From Amoebophrya sp. A120 (taxonomy: Eukaryota > Sar > Dinophyceae > Syndiniales > Amoebophryaceae), in contig CAJINV010000001.1 in assembly GCA_905178155.1 (NCBI GenBank), positions 1,035,326 to 1,099,325 of the forward strand: a stretch of 64,000 nucleotides of DNA, in the 5' to 3' direction. The translations under genes and the position numbers were made by a program. Shown here piece after piece: positions 1-11,453 of the stretch. How positions within the stretch are numbered: position 1 is the stretch's first letter; each line of letters starts with the position of its first letter. The notes under the pieces were generated by a model that was given only the letters and a program-made list of their open reading frames with translations, was not told the DNA's origin and did not search any database.

Positions 1-3000
1 ACAAGATACTCTTCCTGTTTTCGTCGAGCGCCAGCTTGTTGATCTCCCGCGTGAGCTCCTCGATGGTTGCAGGTCTGTCAAGATCACTTCCACCTTCGGT
101 CTTCTCGCCGAGGACGCGGAATTCCGTCACTGGTGGGAGGGAATCAGGACTGTTGTCTATCTGCATAGAATTCATGTCGTCCGGCTGCTGCAAATAACCC
201 TGCTCCGGTGCGCCGCGGGTCTGCTCTGTCCACCGCCGCATATCGCTATCCACGTCGCTGCGGAACTTTTGACAGATGGTTTGCATCTCAGCCGAGAAGG
301 CCGCGCGCGCGCGCCGGCCGCAGCACGCCCGCGAACACACTTTCCGCGCCTGCGCGGCCAAGCCCTTCACCGCGGCGCTGCACAGGCTGGAGAGACTTTG
401 CTCCCAAATCAAATCGCAACCTTCAACCCGGACATTCCACTGGTCCGGCCGGCCGGTCTTCGCAAACACGCTGCCGCCCGTGAAAATGAATCCCAGGGGA
501 AAAAGCGTATGCGGGTTCACCAGGGCCGCGCTCTCCGCTCTTGCAGGACTTATTGATGTTGCCACGGTCGGATTTATATTTTCCTTGTTGGCAGGTGGTG
601 ACGATGTTGCGGACTGATAACTTCCTTCCCTCGTCGTGAGGTCGTTGTTTCCTTGCAAAAACCCGCGCTCAACTGCGGGCGAGGAAGCGGTTGCAGCAAA
701 ATTTGCCTGATCATCAACATGAACTACATCATCATCATCATCCCGAACAGCATCCACTGCCACTTTTGATGAAGAGGCGCCAAAATCATCATCCGCAGGA
801 GTATCAGCGCCGGCACTCGGCTCGGACACCTCCGTTGTCTCGGGCGACGGGTTTTGACTCAATTCCGGAGCATTATCGCCACGAGGACCGGGAGTTGTAT
901 TTTTACACGAAGATGGCACGTCCCTACAAGAGATCTCCTGTGGTTGTTCACAACTCGGAGTTGTAGATGACTCTCCGCTTGTCTTCAGGGCGGTGAACAT
1001 TTCCGGGGGTACTAGCCTGAGGTGCTTGGTGGTGGGGGTGGTGGAATAAAGGCTCAGATCCAGGTCCCGGCGGAGGTGCAGGTACTCCCGAAACCATTCG
1101 CCCGTACGCAGGTGGGCCCGATACTCTAAGCTCGCGGCGATGCGTTGCTTGGCGAACTCGTCATCGTCCGCTTCTATCTTAGCCCTTTGCGCCGCCGACG
1201 GGCGGTCCTTCGGCTCGCTCTTTGGCGAGGGCCAGTGTTCAGGGTCGCGCATCTCGCGCTCCACCGCCTCCGCCGCGGCTCGGAAAACCTTTTCCAGGTC
1301 ACGAATGCTGAGAAGTGCTGCGCGACCCGGGCCAGTATTCGCAGAGGTTTTACTATTTTTCCCCCCTACTGTTGATGTTGTCGCTCCGCCTGCTTCTGCT
1401 GGTTTTGTTGCCGAAGGGTTAGCATTTGATGCCTGTCCTCCTGACGATTGGTCGACCTGACGGTCCGGAACAAGCCGCAAATGCTCTACCAGCCGGGCCA
1501 AACTATTCCCCGGGCACCCGAGATGCTGGGACTTGGTGCTCGGAATGCTGTTCGTGTTCCCCCCGCCACGCACGATTTGCTCCGCGATCCACTGGCCGTC
1601 CTGTGTAATATCACAGAGAAAAAAGCTATAGTAGCAGGGCATATAATTTGTATTGCAAAAATGAATACACAGAAAAATTTGTCATGGGCGGCCCCATAGA
1701 ATGCTGGTTAAGATGAAAGATTTTTCTGTGTCTTCCTCTTCATTTACTTTTTTGCATTACAAATATAACCTGCCTGGTGCTTTTTTCTGCGTGATACGCG
1801 AGGGCCACTAGCCAAAAGAAGTACCGCCTTTCCCGCACATTCATCGCGATCGCGCGTTTCGTCCTGCGCCCCGCGAATTTCTGTTCCTCCTTCTTGCGCT
1901 TGCCCGCGGTCACCGGAGCAGCGGGGCTGAAGACCTCGTAGACACTCCGCAAACCGGGAACTTCGGAGAGAAATCGCTCTATCAGCGCGCGCTCGGCAAC
2001 CAAGTGATGCACCTGTAGAAGGATCGTCTGAAACAGAATCAGCATACTGCCGAGCAGATAACAGGCACTCCCCGTCATCGACCGCTCATCCACTAGGCTC
2101 GACAGTGCCGCTCCTGGCTGGTCGTTAATATTATTCGTTTCATCTCTACTACGTCCTCCGCCGCCGGGGGTCGTGACCGCTGGGACCGGACCCACACCCG
2201 CGTTCTTCGGTACCACCGCCCAATTGCGCTTTCCGTACTCGATGCCCGGCCCCAAGGAGATCACGTTCGTCGCACTGCGCTTGCGCAACAAGCGCAGCAC
2301 CGGAGCGAGCAACACCACGACAATGCTTTCCGCGGCCTGTAGCCCCCCGTGCGCGGCGAGGTCGAAGAACGTGGCGGCCGCCGGAGTTTGAGTTGATGCC
2401 CCCTCGCCTCCTCCTGCCCCCGCGAGTTCCCGCGACTCCGCGAAGTCGTATCCTGAGTAAAAACGTCCCCACCCCATAGTCAAGTTGGTAAATCTGCAAC
2501 ACAAATCTGCCAGGTTTGGGAGTTATGCATGACAAGTTTCCATCTGCAGTGTAGTGCTGGTTAGCAAGGGAAGCTGCATGAGAAAGCCACTTTCTCATCC
2601 TGTTTACAGCATTACAGATTCCAAAACACGATTGGGAATGCCTCTCGTAGAGCTGCGCATTACAAACATTCCTGTAATCGCAAATCTGCATGACAACTCT
2701 GGGGTGGGGATGTTTTTACGCAGGATAAGTCGGCGGCGATGCTTTGCGCGATCGGGCCCAGGTGGTGCGCGAAGCTGCTGCAGCCGCTATCCTATGTAAC
2801 AACGCCCCCACCCCAGAGTCAAGATGGGGAATCGGCTAGGCAAATCCACAGGTTTTGGCTGCTTTGCATGACACATTTGCACTCGTAGTGTACTACTGTT
2901 GTTTGAGGTAGTTCAGCAGCATCACAACTCTGGTATATCATGCTGATTGGAGCATGACAAATTTCAAAACAGGGCTAGCTACCGCTTCTCATGGGGCTGC

Positions 3001-6000
3001 TCATGAGAAACATTTTCAGCATGCAGATTTGAATTACAAGTGGGGACGTTTTCCAATACGATACCCGCCGAGCTGACTGTTCGTGGCCGTGGCGAGCCAG
3101 TTCCAAGCCACGACCCGGTGATCGGATCCCTGGAGCTATCAAATGCAAATATGTCTGGGGCTGGGAGATTGCAGGACTTGTCATGCAGGTTTTCCATGAC
3201 CAAGGACATCTGGAATGCGGGGCCTAGCATGACAGATTCTTTGGTGTCTCTATCATGCCTATCCTGCATGAAAAACTCCCTCTTTCTTAACTTGGCCGAA
3301 AGTGGACAGCTTTTGGCACTCATGCAACACAGATTTTTGCATGCTTCAGATTTAGCATGACAAGCTGCATCTTTCCTGACCCAGACGTATTTTCATTTAA
3401 TAGGAGCAGGCTGGTGATCGCCCCCTCCGCCCCGCGGTGCTCCCTCAGCGCGGCCTCCGCGCTCTCCCTTAGCTGCGGTGGTACAACGTCTGCTGCGAGG
3501 ACTGCTGCTGCGTCACGACTCTCCTCTTTTGCACTTCCACCCGCTCCTCCGGTTGTTCGCAAGGCAACAAACGGGTTGCGTTCTTCGTCGTCCGCGGGCC
3601 ACGCTTCGCGGAACAGGGGCACCTTCGCGGGCCCGGGCAGCGACAGTGAGGCCAGCGCGTGCATCATTCCAGAGTGACACCTATGGATTGCAAATATGTC
3701 TGGTCTGAAAGGATGGAACTTGTGATGCTGCATTTGGATTCTACAATGAATCCGTATTGCATGAACAGCAAAAGAGGTCCGATTTTTGCTATGCGGAGAG
3801 GGCATTTCTTCATGCGGTATGAGCATCAGAAAGCCCTCGCAGAATCTCTGGTGCTAGGGCAGGCATCACAGACCCTATGGGTCAAGGTCATGCACAATCT
3901 GCATGACAAACTCCTGCATTCTTCCAGACCCAGACATTTTTGCAACACATAACACCGTCCGCGGCCGTACCGCGAAAACAAAATCCGTCTCTCCCGCACC
4001 CCCAGACTCTCGGCAAATTCCGGCCACACGCCCTGCTGCACCTTGGCGAGCCACTGCAGCTCGTCTATGTGGCCTTTCAGATCGTCATGCTTCAGGTCGT
4101 GATGTTGTTCAGAATTCTCCTGATCATGTGGTGGAAAAGTCTGATGCTTATGATTTTCCGCCCCGACACTGGTGCTCAAATCCGTCCAATTTTGGAACTG
4201 TCGTCCCTCATCTTCCGGCCCGGCGAACGAAAACGCTTGCGCCAAAGTGACGCGAAAGGCGGCCAACGCCTCCACGACGTTGTCCCGGTGCCACGGGAGC
4301 AGGAGGTTCTTGTTACCGCTACTGTTTATTTCATCGTCTGTGAGTAGTTCTTGCACCGGAAAAAATTTTTCCGCTCTAGAAGAAACATCAGGGCCCTGGA
4401 GATGATGAGACGTGGATTTATTTTCCTCGTCAGGAACTGCAACGTCGCTCTCAAGACGCCTTTTCTTGTTAGCCCTGCTGACCAGGAGCCCCGTGTGGTG
4501 CAGGAACGCGTTGCTGCGGCGCAACAGCGCGCGTCGGTCCGCGGGCGTTGCGTCGCGGAGAAACGCCTTGGTAAAAGCATCGACGGTGTCCTCTTCGTCG
4601 CCTTGTAGCTCCAAGAGACGGCGAAGCACCACCCAAATCAGCAGCCGCGCGTTCCCCAGCATGTTGCTCTCATTCGCCACCTGCTTCGCACGCTCGTTGC
4701 CCTGCTGGCCGGTCGCGGCCTCCGTCGCCTGGATACCAAAATGAAAAATCCCCCCTCCCCATATTGAAACGGAAACTTCTGTTGCTGGATTTGTGTAAGT
4801 ACGCAAATCAGCCCTGTCTTGCAGCGAGGCACTGCAGGCAAAGCCTCAGCCTGCGTAGGGGTGTTTTGTTGTAGGCGCTTGGCATAGGAGAGGCCTGCCA
4901 TGTAGGTGAAACAGCATTACAAATCGCCTCCATAAGGCGGTGGATTCTTTGGGTTTGCCTTTTTGCAAGACAGATGTGATTTGTGACCTCAAATCCGCAA
5001 CACAACTTTTTGGAAACATACCTTTTCGATATGGGGAGGGGGGATTTTTCCTTGCAATACTGGAGGATCTGTCGCTTCTGGTCCTCCACCGTGGCCATGG
5101 TTTCCAGGAGCCCCATATCGAATGCAAATGTGTCTGGGTCTGGGAGATTGCAACCTGTCATGCTAAATTTGAATCATGCAAAAATCTGTGTTGCTTGAGT
5201 GCCAAAAGCAGTCCACTTTCGACGAAGTTGGGACGGCGCTTCTCATGCAGGAGAGGCATGACACAGACATCACAGAGTCTGTCATGCTTGGTCCCGCATT
5301 CCAGACCTCATGGATCATGGAAGACCTGCATGACAAGTTTACGCTCTTCCAGACCCAGACATATTTGCAATGCATACCCCACCCCGGCGTACAAAAAGTG
5401 CGTCGCGTGCGCCACGTACCGATCTGCGAGTTGCTATCCTGAGCAAAAACGTCCCCGATCCCAGAGTTGTTTATACAGATCTGCAGGCTTAAAATGTCTC
5501 TCATGCGAAGCCTCATAAGACACATTTTCTAGTGGTCTTTATTTGAGATAGTAATTTGCAATGCTCGAAAGATAAGCATGGTAAGCTAGATCTGCGATGC
5601 TGCTGCACTTGCTAAGCCCAAATTTGTCATGCGCAACTAGCTTGGTGATTTGTCTAGCAGATTTCCCATCTTGACTCTGGCGAGGTGGGGACGTTTTTAC
5701 CTATGATAGCTGCACCAACCCCTGGCTTAGGCCGCCGAACGGGCCCACGTCGCCCCAGTTTTTTGCAGTCACGTCCATCATGGCACCGCACAACAGCTGC
5801 TCGTTGTGGCTGCGCTGCAAGCTGGACAGCACGCAGACCCGCAGAAAAAACCGCAGCGTCGGCAAAACCCGCTCGGCCAAGTGCCGTCGACAAGAGACGG
5901 AAACAGCCCAAGGGTCCGCTGCTGTGCTGCTTCGCGCACCAGCTGCAGGACCACTCTGAGTCTGGCCTGTCGGCGGTGCAGGAGGACCCGCTCCTGTGCC

Positions 6001-7891
6001 GCCGGTGGAACAGCAATCCATCGCCGTAGTTATAATTTCACCCGCACCACTCGTGGTGTGCTCGACTACCGTACCCGCCGATACCTCGCTGGTTTGCAGC
6101 TGTCGCTTCTGTTCACGCTTTTTCGCATACTTCTCCCGTCTCGACAGCTGTGCTGCGCCTACGGAAGGAGGCTGTAGTTCTTGGTCGCGCGGCTCTTCCG
6201 CCTGCTCAATCCTGTCTGGATCTGTTGTTCTTATCGTGCTATCACCCCGCCCCCGCATTCCGCTCAGGCCGACGTTCGTGCGTTTCGGCGGTTCAACCAG
6301 GAGTGAGAAGCTCATTTCCAGTGAACTCAACAAAGTCAGCGTCCGGGAGGTCTCGCCCACTCTCTGCGCGCGGGAGAGTAGACTCCCCGGCTCCTGACGT
6401 AGGTGATGTCCTCCTCCACCAGAATCAATATAAACGGATGGTGCAGCAGGAAGTGCTTCTGTGCCACGATCTGTTCCACCACCGCTCCATCCCGACTTCT
6501 TTCGCAGTCGTCTGTAGCCCCTGGTGGGGCCTAGGTGCTCCTCGGAGAAAAATCCGGCGTGCGCGAGCTGGAACGCGGTGATCAGGTACCGCAAGGCCTG
6601 CGCCTGCTGGTCCGCGTCCGCGGCTTCCGGGCCCTCGCTTTCGCTCGCGATGGCCTCCACCCCGGGGAAGTTGGCCTCGCGCTCCGAAAACACGCGCGCC
6701 TGCTCCACCAACTGCTGCACCGTGTCGAAGTAGCGGGGGAGGGGCAGGCCCAGTAATTCCGCCCGGGTTTCCTCTCCCAGCCCCAGGCACTCCTCCTCCT
6801 GGTTTTCCCACTCCGGGATGGGCTGCGCCAGCAGGTCACTCACAAACGCCGGCGGCACGTCTTCTAATGGAAATTGCAACAAAAGGAACCCGTGCTTGGG
6901 TGGGGCGGCGGGTCCGAGGTGCCACTGGTCGGGCGCCCCGGGCCCGTCGCAGATGCTCCGTTGAAACGCAGCCTCCACGTTGCGCGTCACGCCGGGCGCG
7001 AACCAGCCGCGCTTCGCGGGCTGGGTCAGAATGCCGAGTCCGAAAAAACGCGACGGGGGTGCGGCTTCCTCCTGGCAGGACCTCCCCGGGGCGGCGGCAA
7101 CCGCGCGATCGATCAGACCCTGCAGGCTACCCGCTTCCAACGCGCGGCGCTCCACGAGTTCCAGCCCGAACAGATTGGTCACCTGTGATAAAAACATCAA
7201 ATGTATAGGAGGTCCTCCACTGAGAACGATAGCAGTAGTACACAGTGGTGCAGGTAAAACTAAAAGCATCTTCAAGCGCAGAAGGAACCACGATCGCCGC
7301 CGTAACAAGAACTACATGAGCAGCCCGGCCCTGGATTCGGATCCATCTATCAGCCCTCAATATCTATTTCTATTCATTCATGAGCGCCCTCTTCGTGTAT
7401 TTTTGACTTAGGTAGAACCTTGCACCGGCGTGAGAATCTAATCTTCGCTTGTCACATGTCAATATTTTTTGAGTCAACCACACCAGCAAACGTGAACAAT
7501 TACAATTTACCTTCACCGCTGTCCCCCGCAAAAGACCGACAACGTCTAATGCAGCGGCTTTTTCCTCCTCCGCTTCCCCTGCACTTTTCCAGAACGCATC
7601 GCTCCTCAGATCCGCTTCGACCCAAGATGTCGCAGGAGCTGCCGCGTGCTCTTTATTCCCTACTACAACTTCTTTGGACGACAATTTGCCGCTCGCAGTT
7701 GCCGCAGCCCGGCCTACTGACCCTTCCCGCGAGGAGGGCCCTGCTGCGACAACGCATTGGCTCTTGCCCTGCTCCTGGTCTACTGCTCCGGTGAACAGGC
7801 AGAGCAACCACAGGCGGACCTTTGCCGCGAAGGAGGAACGACCATTTTTCCGCGCGCTCGTGCCATGGCCGTGGGATTGCGTCCGAGTCAT
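1..7891 (-). CDS. Unrecognised multi-exon membrane protein (partial, continues past left edge)
   Basis: I do not recognise the family. The ATG at 7891 precedes a basic N-terminus and a hydrophobic run (KVRLWLLCLFTGAV), which reads as a signal anchor. Approximate exons: 7891-7511, 7182-5714, 5434-5382, 5115-5065, 4733-3957, 3681-3408, 3136-3069, 2787-2733, 2448-1768 and 1637-1. The first intron (7183-7510) is ordinary GT-AG. All later introns are introners, and removing each with one 5-bp flank keeps the frame (for example VQLADRYVAH across 5435-5708). Two more hydrophobic stretches lie near 2270-2340 (ESIVVVLLAPVLRLL) and 1985-2060 (YLLGSMLILFQTILL). The C-terminal part is hydrophilic, Pro/Ser/Thr-rich and acidic. 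The protein exceeds 1,800 residues. A weak resemblance of one segment to calcium-release-channel text was not strong enough to call. Confidence 0.6.
1638..1767. mobile_element. Single-copy short introner-like element
   Basis: About 130 bp with imperfect inverted ends (TATAATTTGTATTGCAAAAA on the left, its complement on the right) inside the left-edge membrane protein gene. The frame is open on both sides (STRQV; YYSFFLCDITQDGQW). No convincing 5-bp flanking repeat is visible, so this may be an old copy. Confidence 0.55.
2449..2727. mobile_element. Family C introner, flank AGTCG/AGTCG
   Basis: Inverted ends built around AAAACGTCCCCACCCC; perfect 5-bp direct repeat outside a TATCC...GGATA element. 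Removal with one flank joins SIAAD to FAESREL in frame. Confidence 0.9.
2788..3063. mobile_element. Family C introner, flank GCCGC/CCCGC
   Basis: Same family ends (GCCCCCACCCCAGAG and a degraded right arm). Flanks differ at one base, which is synonymous in the joined codon (LGGCSS). Confidence 0.85.
3137..3402. mobile_element. Family A introner, flank GGAGC/GGAGC
   Basis: Begins TATCAAATGC with TGTCTGGGGCTGG and ends with the complement. Perfect 5-bp repeat. Removal gives ITSLLQGSDHRVV. Confidence 0.9.
3682..3951. mobile_element. Family A introner, flank ACACC/ACACC
   Basis: TATGGATTGC left end, right end CAGACATTTTTGCAACACATA. Perfect 5-bp repeat; removal joins YGRGRC to HSGMMHAL in frame. 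Confidence 0.9.
4734..5059. mobile_element. Family B introner, flank CTGGA/CTGGA
   Basis: Ends carry AAATCCCCCCTCCCCATA and its complement. Perfect 5-bp repeat; removal gives QILQATEAAT. Its interior is the reverse complement of the copy at 57198. Confidence 0.9.
5116..5376. mobile_element. Family A introner, flank CCCCA/CCCCA
   Basis: TATCGAATGC left end, CCAGACCCAGACATATTTGC near the right end. Perfect repeat; removal gives AGVGLLETMA. Confidence 0.9.
5435..5708. mobile_element. Family C introner, flank GTTGC/GCTGC
   Basis: TATCCTGAGC left end with ACGTCCCCGATCC, GGTGGGGACGTTTTT on the right. One flank mismatch, synonymous in the joined Gln codon (VQLADRY). Confidence 0.9.
7183..7510 (-). 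other. Ordinary GT-AG intron
   Basis: Donor AAG-GTAAATTG and acceptor TCACAG-GTGACC; phase 0 join gives GTAVKVTNLFG. No inverted ends. Shows that conventional introns coexist with introners in the same gene. Confidence 0.7.
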
Positions 7892-8936
7892 TCTCTGACG
7901 CTAGGAAAACCTGTGCTGCACTGCGAGATACCGCTCCGTCAGCATGTGCGCGATGGCGACGGGCGGAGCCGGAAGCTGCAACGGCTTCGAGATACAAAAA
8001 TAAGTAGCCCAGTGAATATACAACAAGATCCTACACACTACCTCCTCTGGAGTCCGACTCTGAACTGCCGAATACAATGTAGCAAAAACCAAAACGTAAG
8101 TGGTTGTAGCAAAAACCAAAACGTAAAGTTAGTTGCGAGGGGAGATGCAAGGGCGAAAACCAAAACGTAAAGTTAGTTGCAGTGTGAAGATAAAACAAAC
8201 ACAAACTGCTACCAAACGCTAACAAAAGTAACCTGGAACTGTTTCACTTACGTGGCAATATATAAAGTCACCGGAATATTAAAAATAGCTACACATACCT
8301 TTTTAGGTTGGTTCACCTTGTTTCTCAATACGAAGATCTCGCGAAAACCGAAATTAATAGTATTGCACGATCGTGATACACCACGAGGGGACTGCGAAAA
8401 AGACTACTTACATCAAGATCAAGATGGAGCTGCGATCTCCTGCATTATCACTGTTCTGATACAAACTTGCCACGAAGAGTAGATCTTTTTTCGACGTCCT
8501 TGCTCTACTAGTTACACGATCTGGTGACTAATCGATACGGGCGGCCGGCACGACTGATGAAGCAGCTTCTAGTACAACACACTGATCTTTTTGCATTCTT
8601 GGATGAAAAAATAGATCTTCGGCTGGCAGTGGCAAGCCGCAATAATAATTCGTGAAAACGACAGAGACAGACGAGAGGCCGTTACCTATCTTCATTCTTG
8701 CTGAGCTGCAGTATCACGCACAGAAGGAATATTCTGAAATCACTTTTATTATAGCAGTACATCTTTGGTACCTCGCACTGGCTCTATTGTCATCAAATTC
8801 ATTGTTGGTCGCAACATAGTTCCAGATGGTATCATCCACGAGCGAGAGACAATCAACCGTCGCGACGCCGGCAGGCGCAAGAAAAATAGTTCCCGACAAA
8901 AATTCCTTTACAGATGAAAAGAAAAGCACGTCCCTA
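7892..8936. other. Intergenic, AT-rich; short direct repeats
   Basis: No supported gene. Three direct copies of AACCAAAACGTAA lie near 8085, 8115 and 8155, two of them followed by AGTTAGTTGC. They sit about 200-270 bp upstream of the ATG at 7891. A minus-strand frame at 8119-7901 is open but not protein-like enough to call. Confidence 0.5.
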
Positions 8937-10442
8937 TTAACGCCCGGGAACGCGCTTGGCGCCCTGTGAAGCTCCCGCTACGACGGTTTTCTTCCCGCAG
9001 CTTCCCATGCTACCCGCACCCCGTCTCGTCCCGCGAGCGTCGGCAGAACCGCCACCAATTGTGTGTATGTTCGCCTGTCCCGGCGTGCACGTCGCAGGTG
9101 GCAAGTCGCACTCTTTGTCCTTCCCCACGACCCGCCGGGCCTTCTCTACGCGCTCCCGTTGTTCGTCCGTCATAGTGCTCTTGCCGACGTCCTCCAGGCG
9201 ACGTGCGGTTGTGCCTATGAATTGCAAAAATGTTTGGGTCTGGAAGATTGAAGCTTGTCATGCTAAAACCAAATCATGCAAAAATCTGTGTTGCATGACT
9301 GCCAAAAGCTGTCCTCTTTCGACCAAGTTGGGTGGGAGTTTCTCATGCAGGATAGGCATGGCAGAGACCTCGCAGACTCTGTCATGCTAGGTCCTGCATT
9401 CCAAACCTCATGGGACATGGAAAATATGCATAAGAAGTTTGCACTCTTCCAGACCCAGACATATTTCCATTTGATAGTGCCCTGGCTCTGTCGGTACGCC
9501 GCCGTGGTGTTCCGCAGCGTGCTGCTGGACGAGGCTGCGGATGCGCGTCCGGCAGCTGCTGGTTGTGGCACAATATCAGCCAGTGTCTTCACGTTATTTC
9601 TATTTTTCATCCCGTCACCCGCAACCTTAGGCTTTTCCGATCCGCGGGCCGCGTTCAACGCGGCGTTGTCACCTGACGAATCACGAGAAAATGCGCGAAA
9701 CACACATTCAGGATCAAGCGAAACTCCGTTTCAAGGTAGGGAACCCTTAATATCAGGCAGCGCTAGTGGCGATTTTCGTAGCAGTACTAGAGGGAGCCAC
9801 CCTACAACCTATTGCAGAAGCAGCACAAGATAAATATCGAACGATACGAGGTCGTTGGGACGCGGGTGGGACTCTCTCCCTCGCATTCGCCCGTCGAACT
9901 TCCCCTTCCGCGCTGTGGTGCGCCCCGTACAGCGACGAGAGCTCTCCGCGCACAGTGGCGGCGACCGTGCTACTACCGTCATCAGCGCCCGCTGCGCTTC
10001 CCCTTGTGGCGGTTCTCCCGCTGTTTGCCACGGCCCGGCGGCTCTCCTCCACCGATACCGCTGCGCGGCCCGCAGAGGGCGTGAAGCCGACGGCACCTGC
10101 TTTCTGCAGCCGGTTCGAATGCACTGTCTGGCCCGTCCCGAGCACGCGCGCGCCTTCCCGGATGCGCGTCGGTGCTGTTGGAGGTGTTGCTCCCTGAGCG
10201 CTGGACACCGCACCAGCATTCCCTTTCGATTCAACAATCGCCCCCGGTGCGCGTTTTTGCCCAGACGCTGTCAGTATTTCCGGAACTACTTTGCTCCGCG
10301 AACCATGAGTTGCCTGCTGTACTGACGGGCCTTCGCTTGCGCCTCCAGTTGTAGGTAGTTCTGTTGCCTCCTTGTTCCCATAGCAGGCAGAATTCAGCAG
10401 CTTTGCCAGGCGCGCCTCTCGATCTAGCATTCCTGTCGGCAT
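8937..10442 (-). CDS. Unrecognised protein, about 400 residues
   Basis: The ATG at 10442 (MPTGMLDREARLAKLL) opens a low-complexity Ala/Gly/Ser-rich protein with no motif I recognise. The frame changes between about 9840 and 9710, so a short intron must lie there; I cannot place its ends. A family A introner (9216-9476) splits the next part. Removing it with one GTGCC flank joins YRQSQG to TTARRLEDVGKS in frame. The last exon has a charged helix (TMTDEQRERVEKARRVVG) and a Cys-containing tail, and ends in a stop at 8937. Codon use on this strand is open and GC-rich, unlike the AT-rich sequence on either side. Function unknown. Confidence 0.5.
9216..9476. mobile_element. Family A introner, flank GTGCC/GTGCC
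   Basis: TATGAATTGC left end, CATTTGATA right end, perfect 5-bp repeat. Only mapped introner of the gene at 8937-10442. Confidence 0.9.
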
Positions 10443-11453
10443 GGTGGTTTGGACGAATCTAAATTTGACAAACGTAGTTTCGGCGTTCAAGAATCTCTAC
10501 ACTGTACGAATGAAACCGTGACTACGACGTAAGAGCAGACACAGAAAAACACTTCCAACGAGCTCTCACGTTTGAAAATTTGTAAACCGAAATTCTCTGG
10601 GCAGTTTTGGAAGCACCTAGCGCTTTGCAATTCCGAGACCCACTCGACGATTCCTCTCTCAGAGCGCTCTGCGAAAGAACCTGAAACAAACGATAATCCT
10701 GAGAACATCAGACAACCACGAATACGAAGGAAAAACCAAGCGAACCGCGGCCTTTGCGATAAAGCGAGAATCAATGCTTGACTTGCATCCATCAGAACAA
10801 TGGAAAAGCGAACTCTAAATGAACAAGATGAAGATTTCTATTTTTTACCCAAAAAAAATTGCACCATAAGAAACTCCTGTGCCGCGACATTTGAATTTTT
10901 CTTCCGTCATACTATCTTCTGTGAAACTGAACCGCCCGCCGTTTTCGAAGGTCCAAGAATGTAAACCCCAAGTATTGTGCATAGCTTTTTCTGCGAAAAA
11001 GGTCTAGCCCTCAAAATGCTTTCTTCCTTGCCATCATCGTCATCTCGGGATTTTGCCAATTGTCATCTCTAAAGTTTTAAAAGTGAAAGTGTCATCTCTG
11101 AAAAAATAGGGTTTCTGCCATCGATAAATTAACTACAAACCAAAAATGCCTTGCCATCATCTGAGAAAATAGGTTTTTGTACAGAAAGTCACCTTCAAAA
11201 GCTAGCCTTCTCGTTCTGAAAGCTATACCAAAAATCGTACATTATTGAGGCGCTATTCTTAGCCCGATCTGCTGCGATATGTTGAAAATTAGACCTTGCC
11301 AAAGTAGCGTACTGATCCCACGACGCAGCAGCTTATTTCTCATGTGTGGTATTATTCTATTCATTTGAAACGGCACCGCAGCAAAAAATGACGCGTCTGA
11401 GCGTATTAGCGAACTTCGGTTCACGCGGAATCCCTCCTCATCAGCAAGGAGTT
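10443..11453. other. Intergenic, nothing supported
   Basis: AT-rich with loose repeats of GTCATCTC and GCCATCATC near 11010-11165. No coding signal or introner. Confidence 0.5.

Noticed and set aside
5701-7308. Resemblance of the left-edge protein to IP3/ryanodine receptors
   Set aside because: One short stretch (YYSFFLCDITQDGQW) looks similar to a channel helix, but no pore motif or RIH pattern is visible, so I did not name it.
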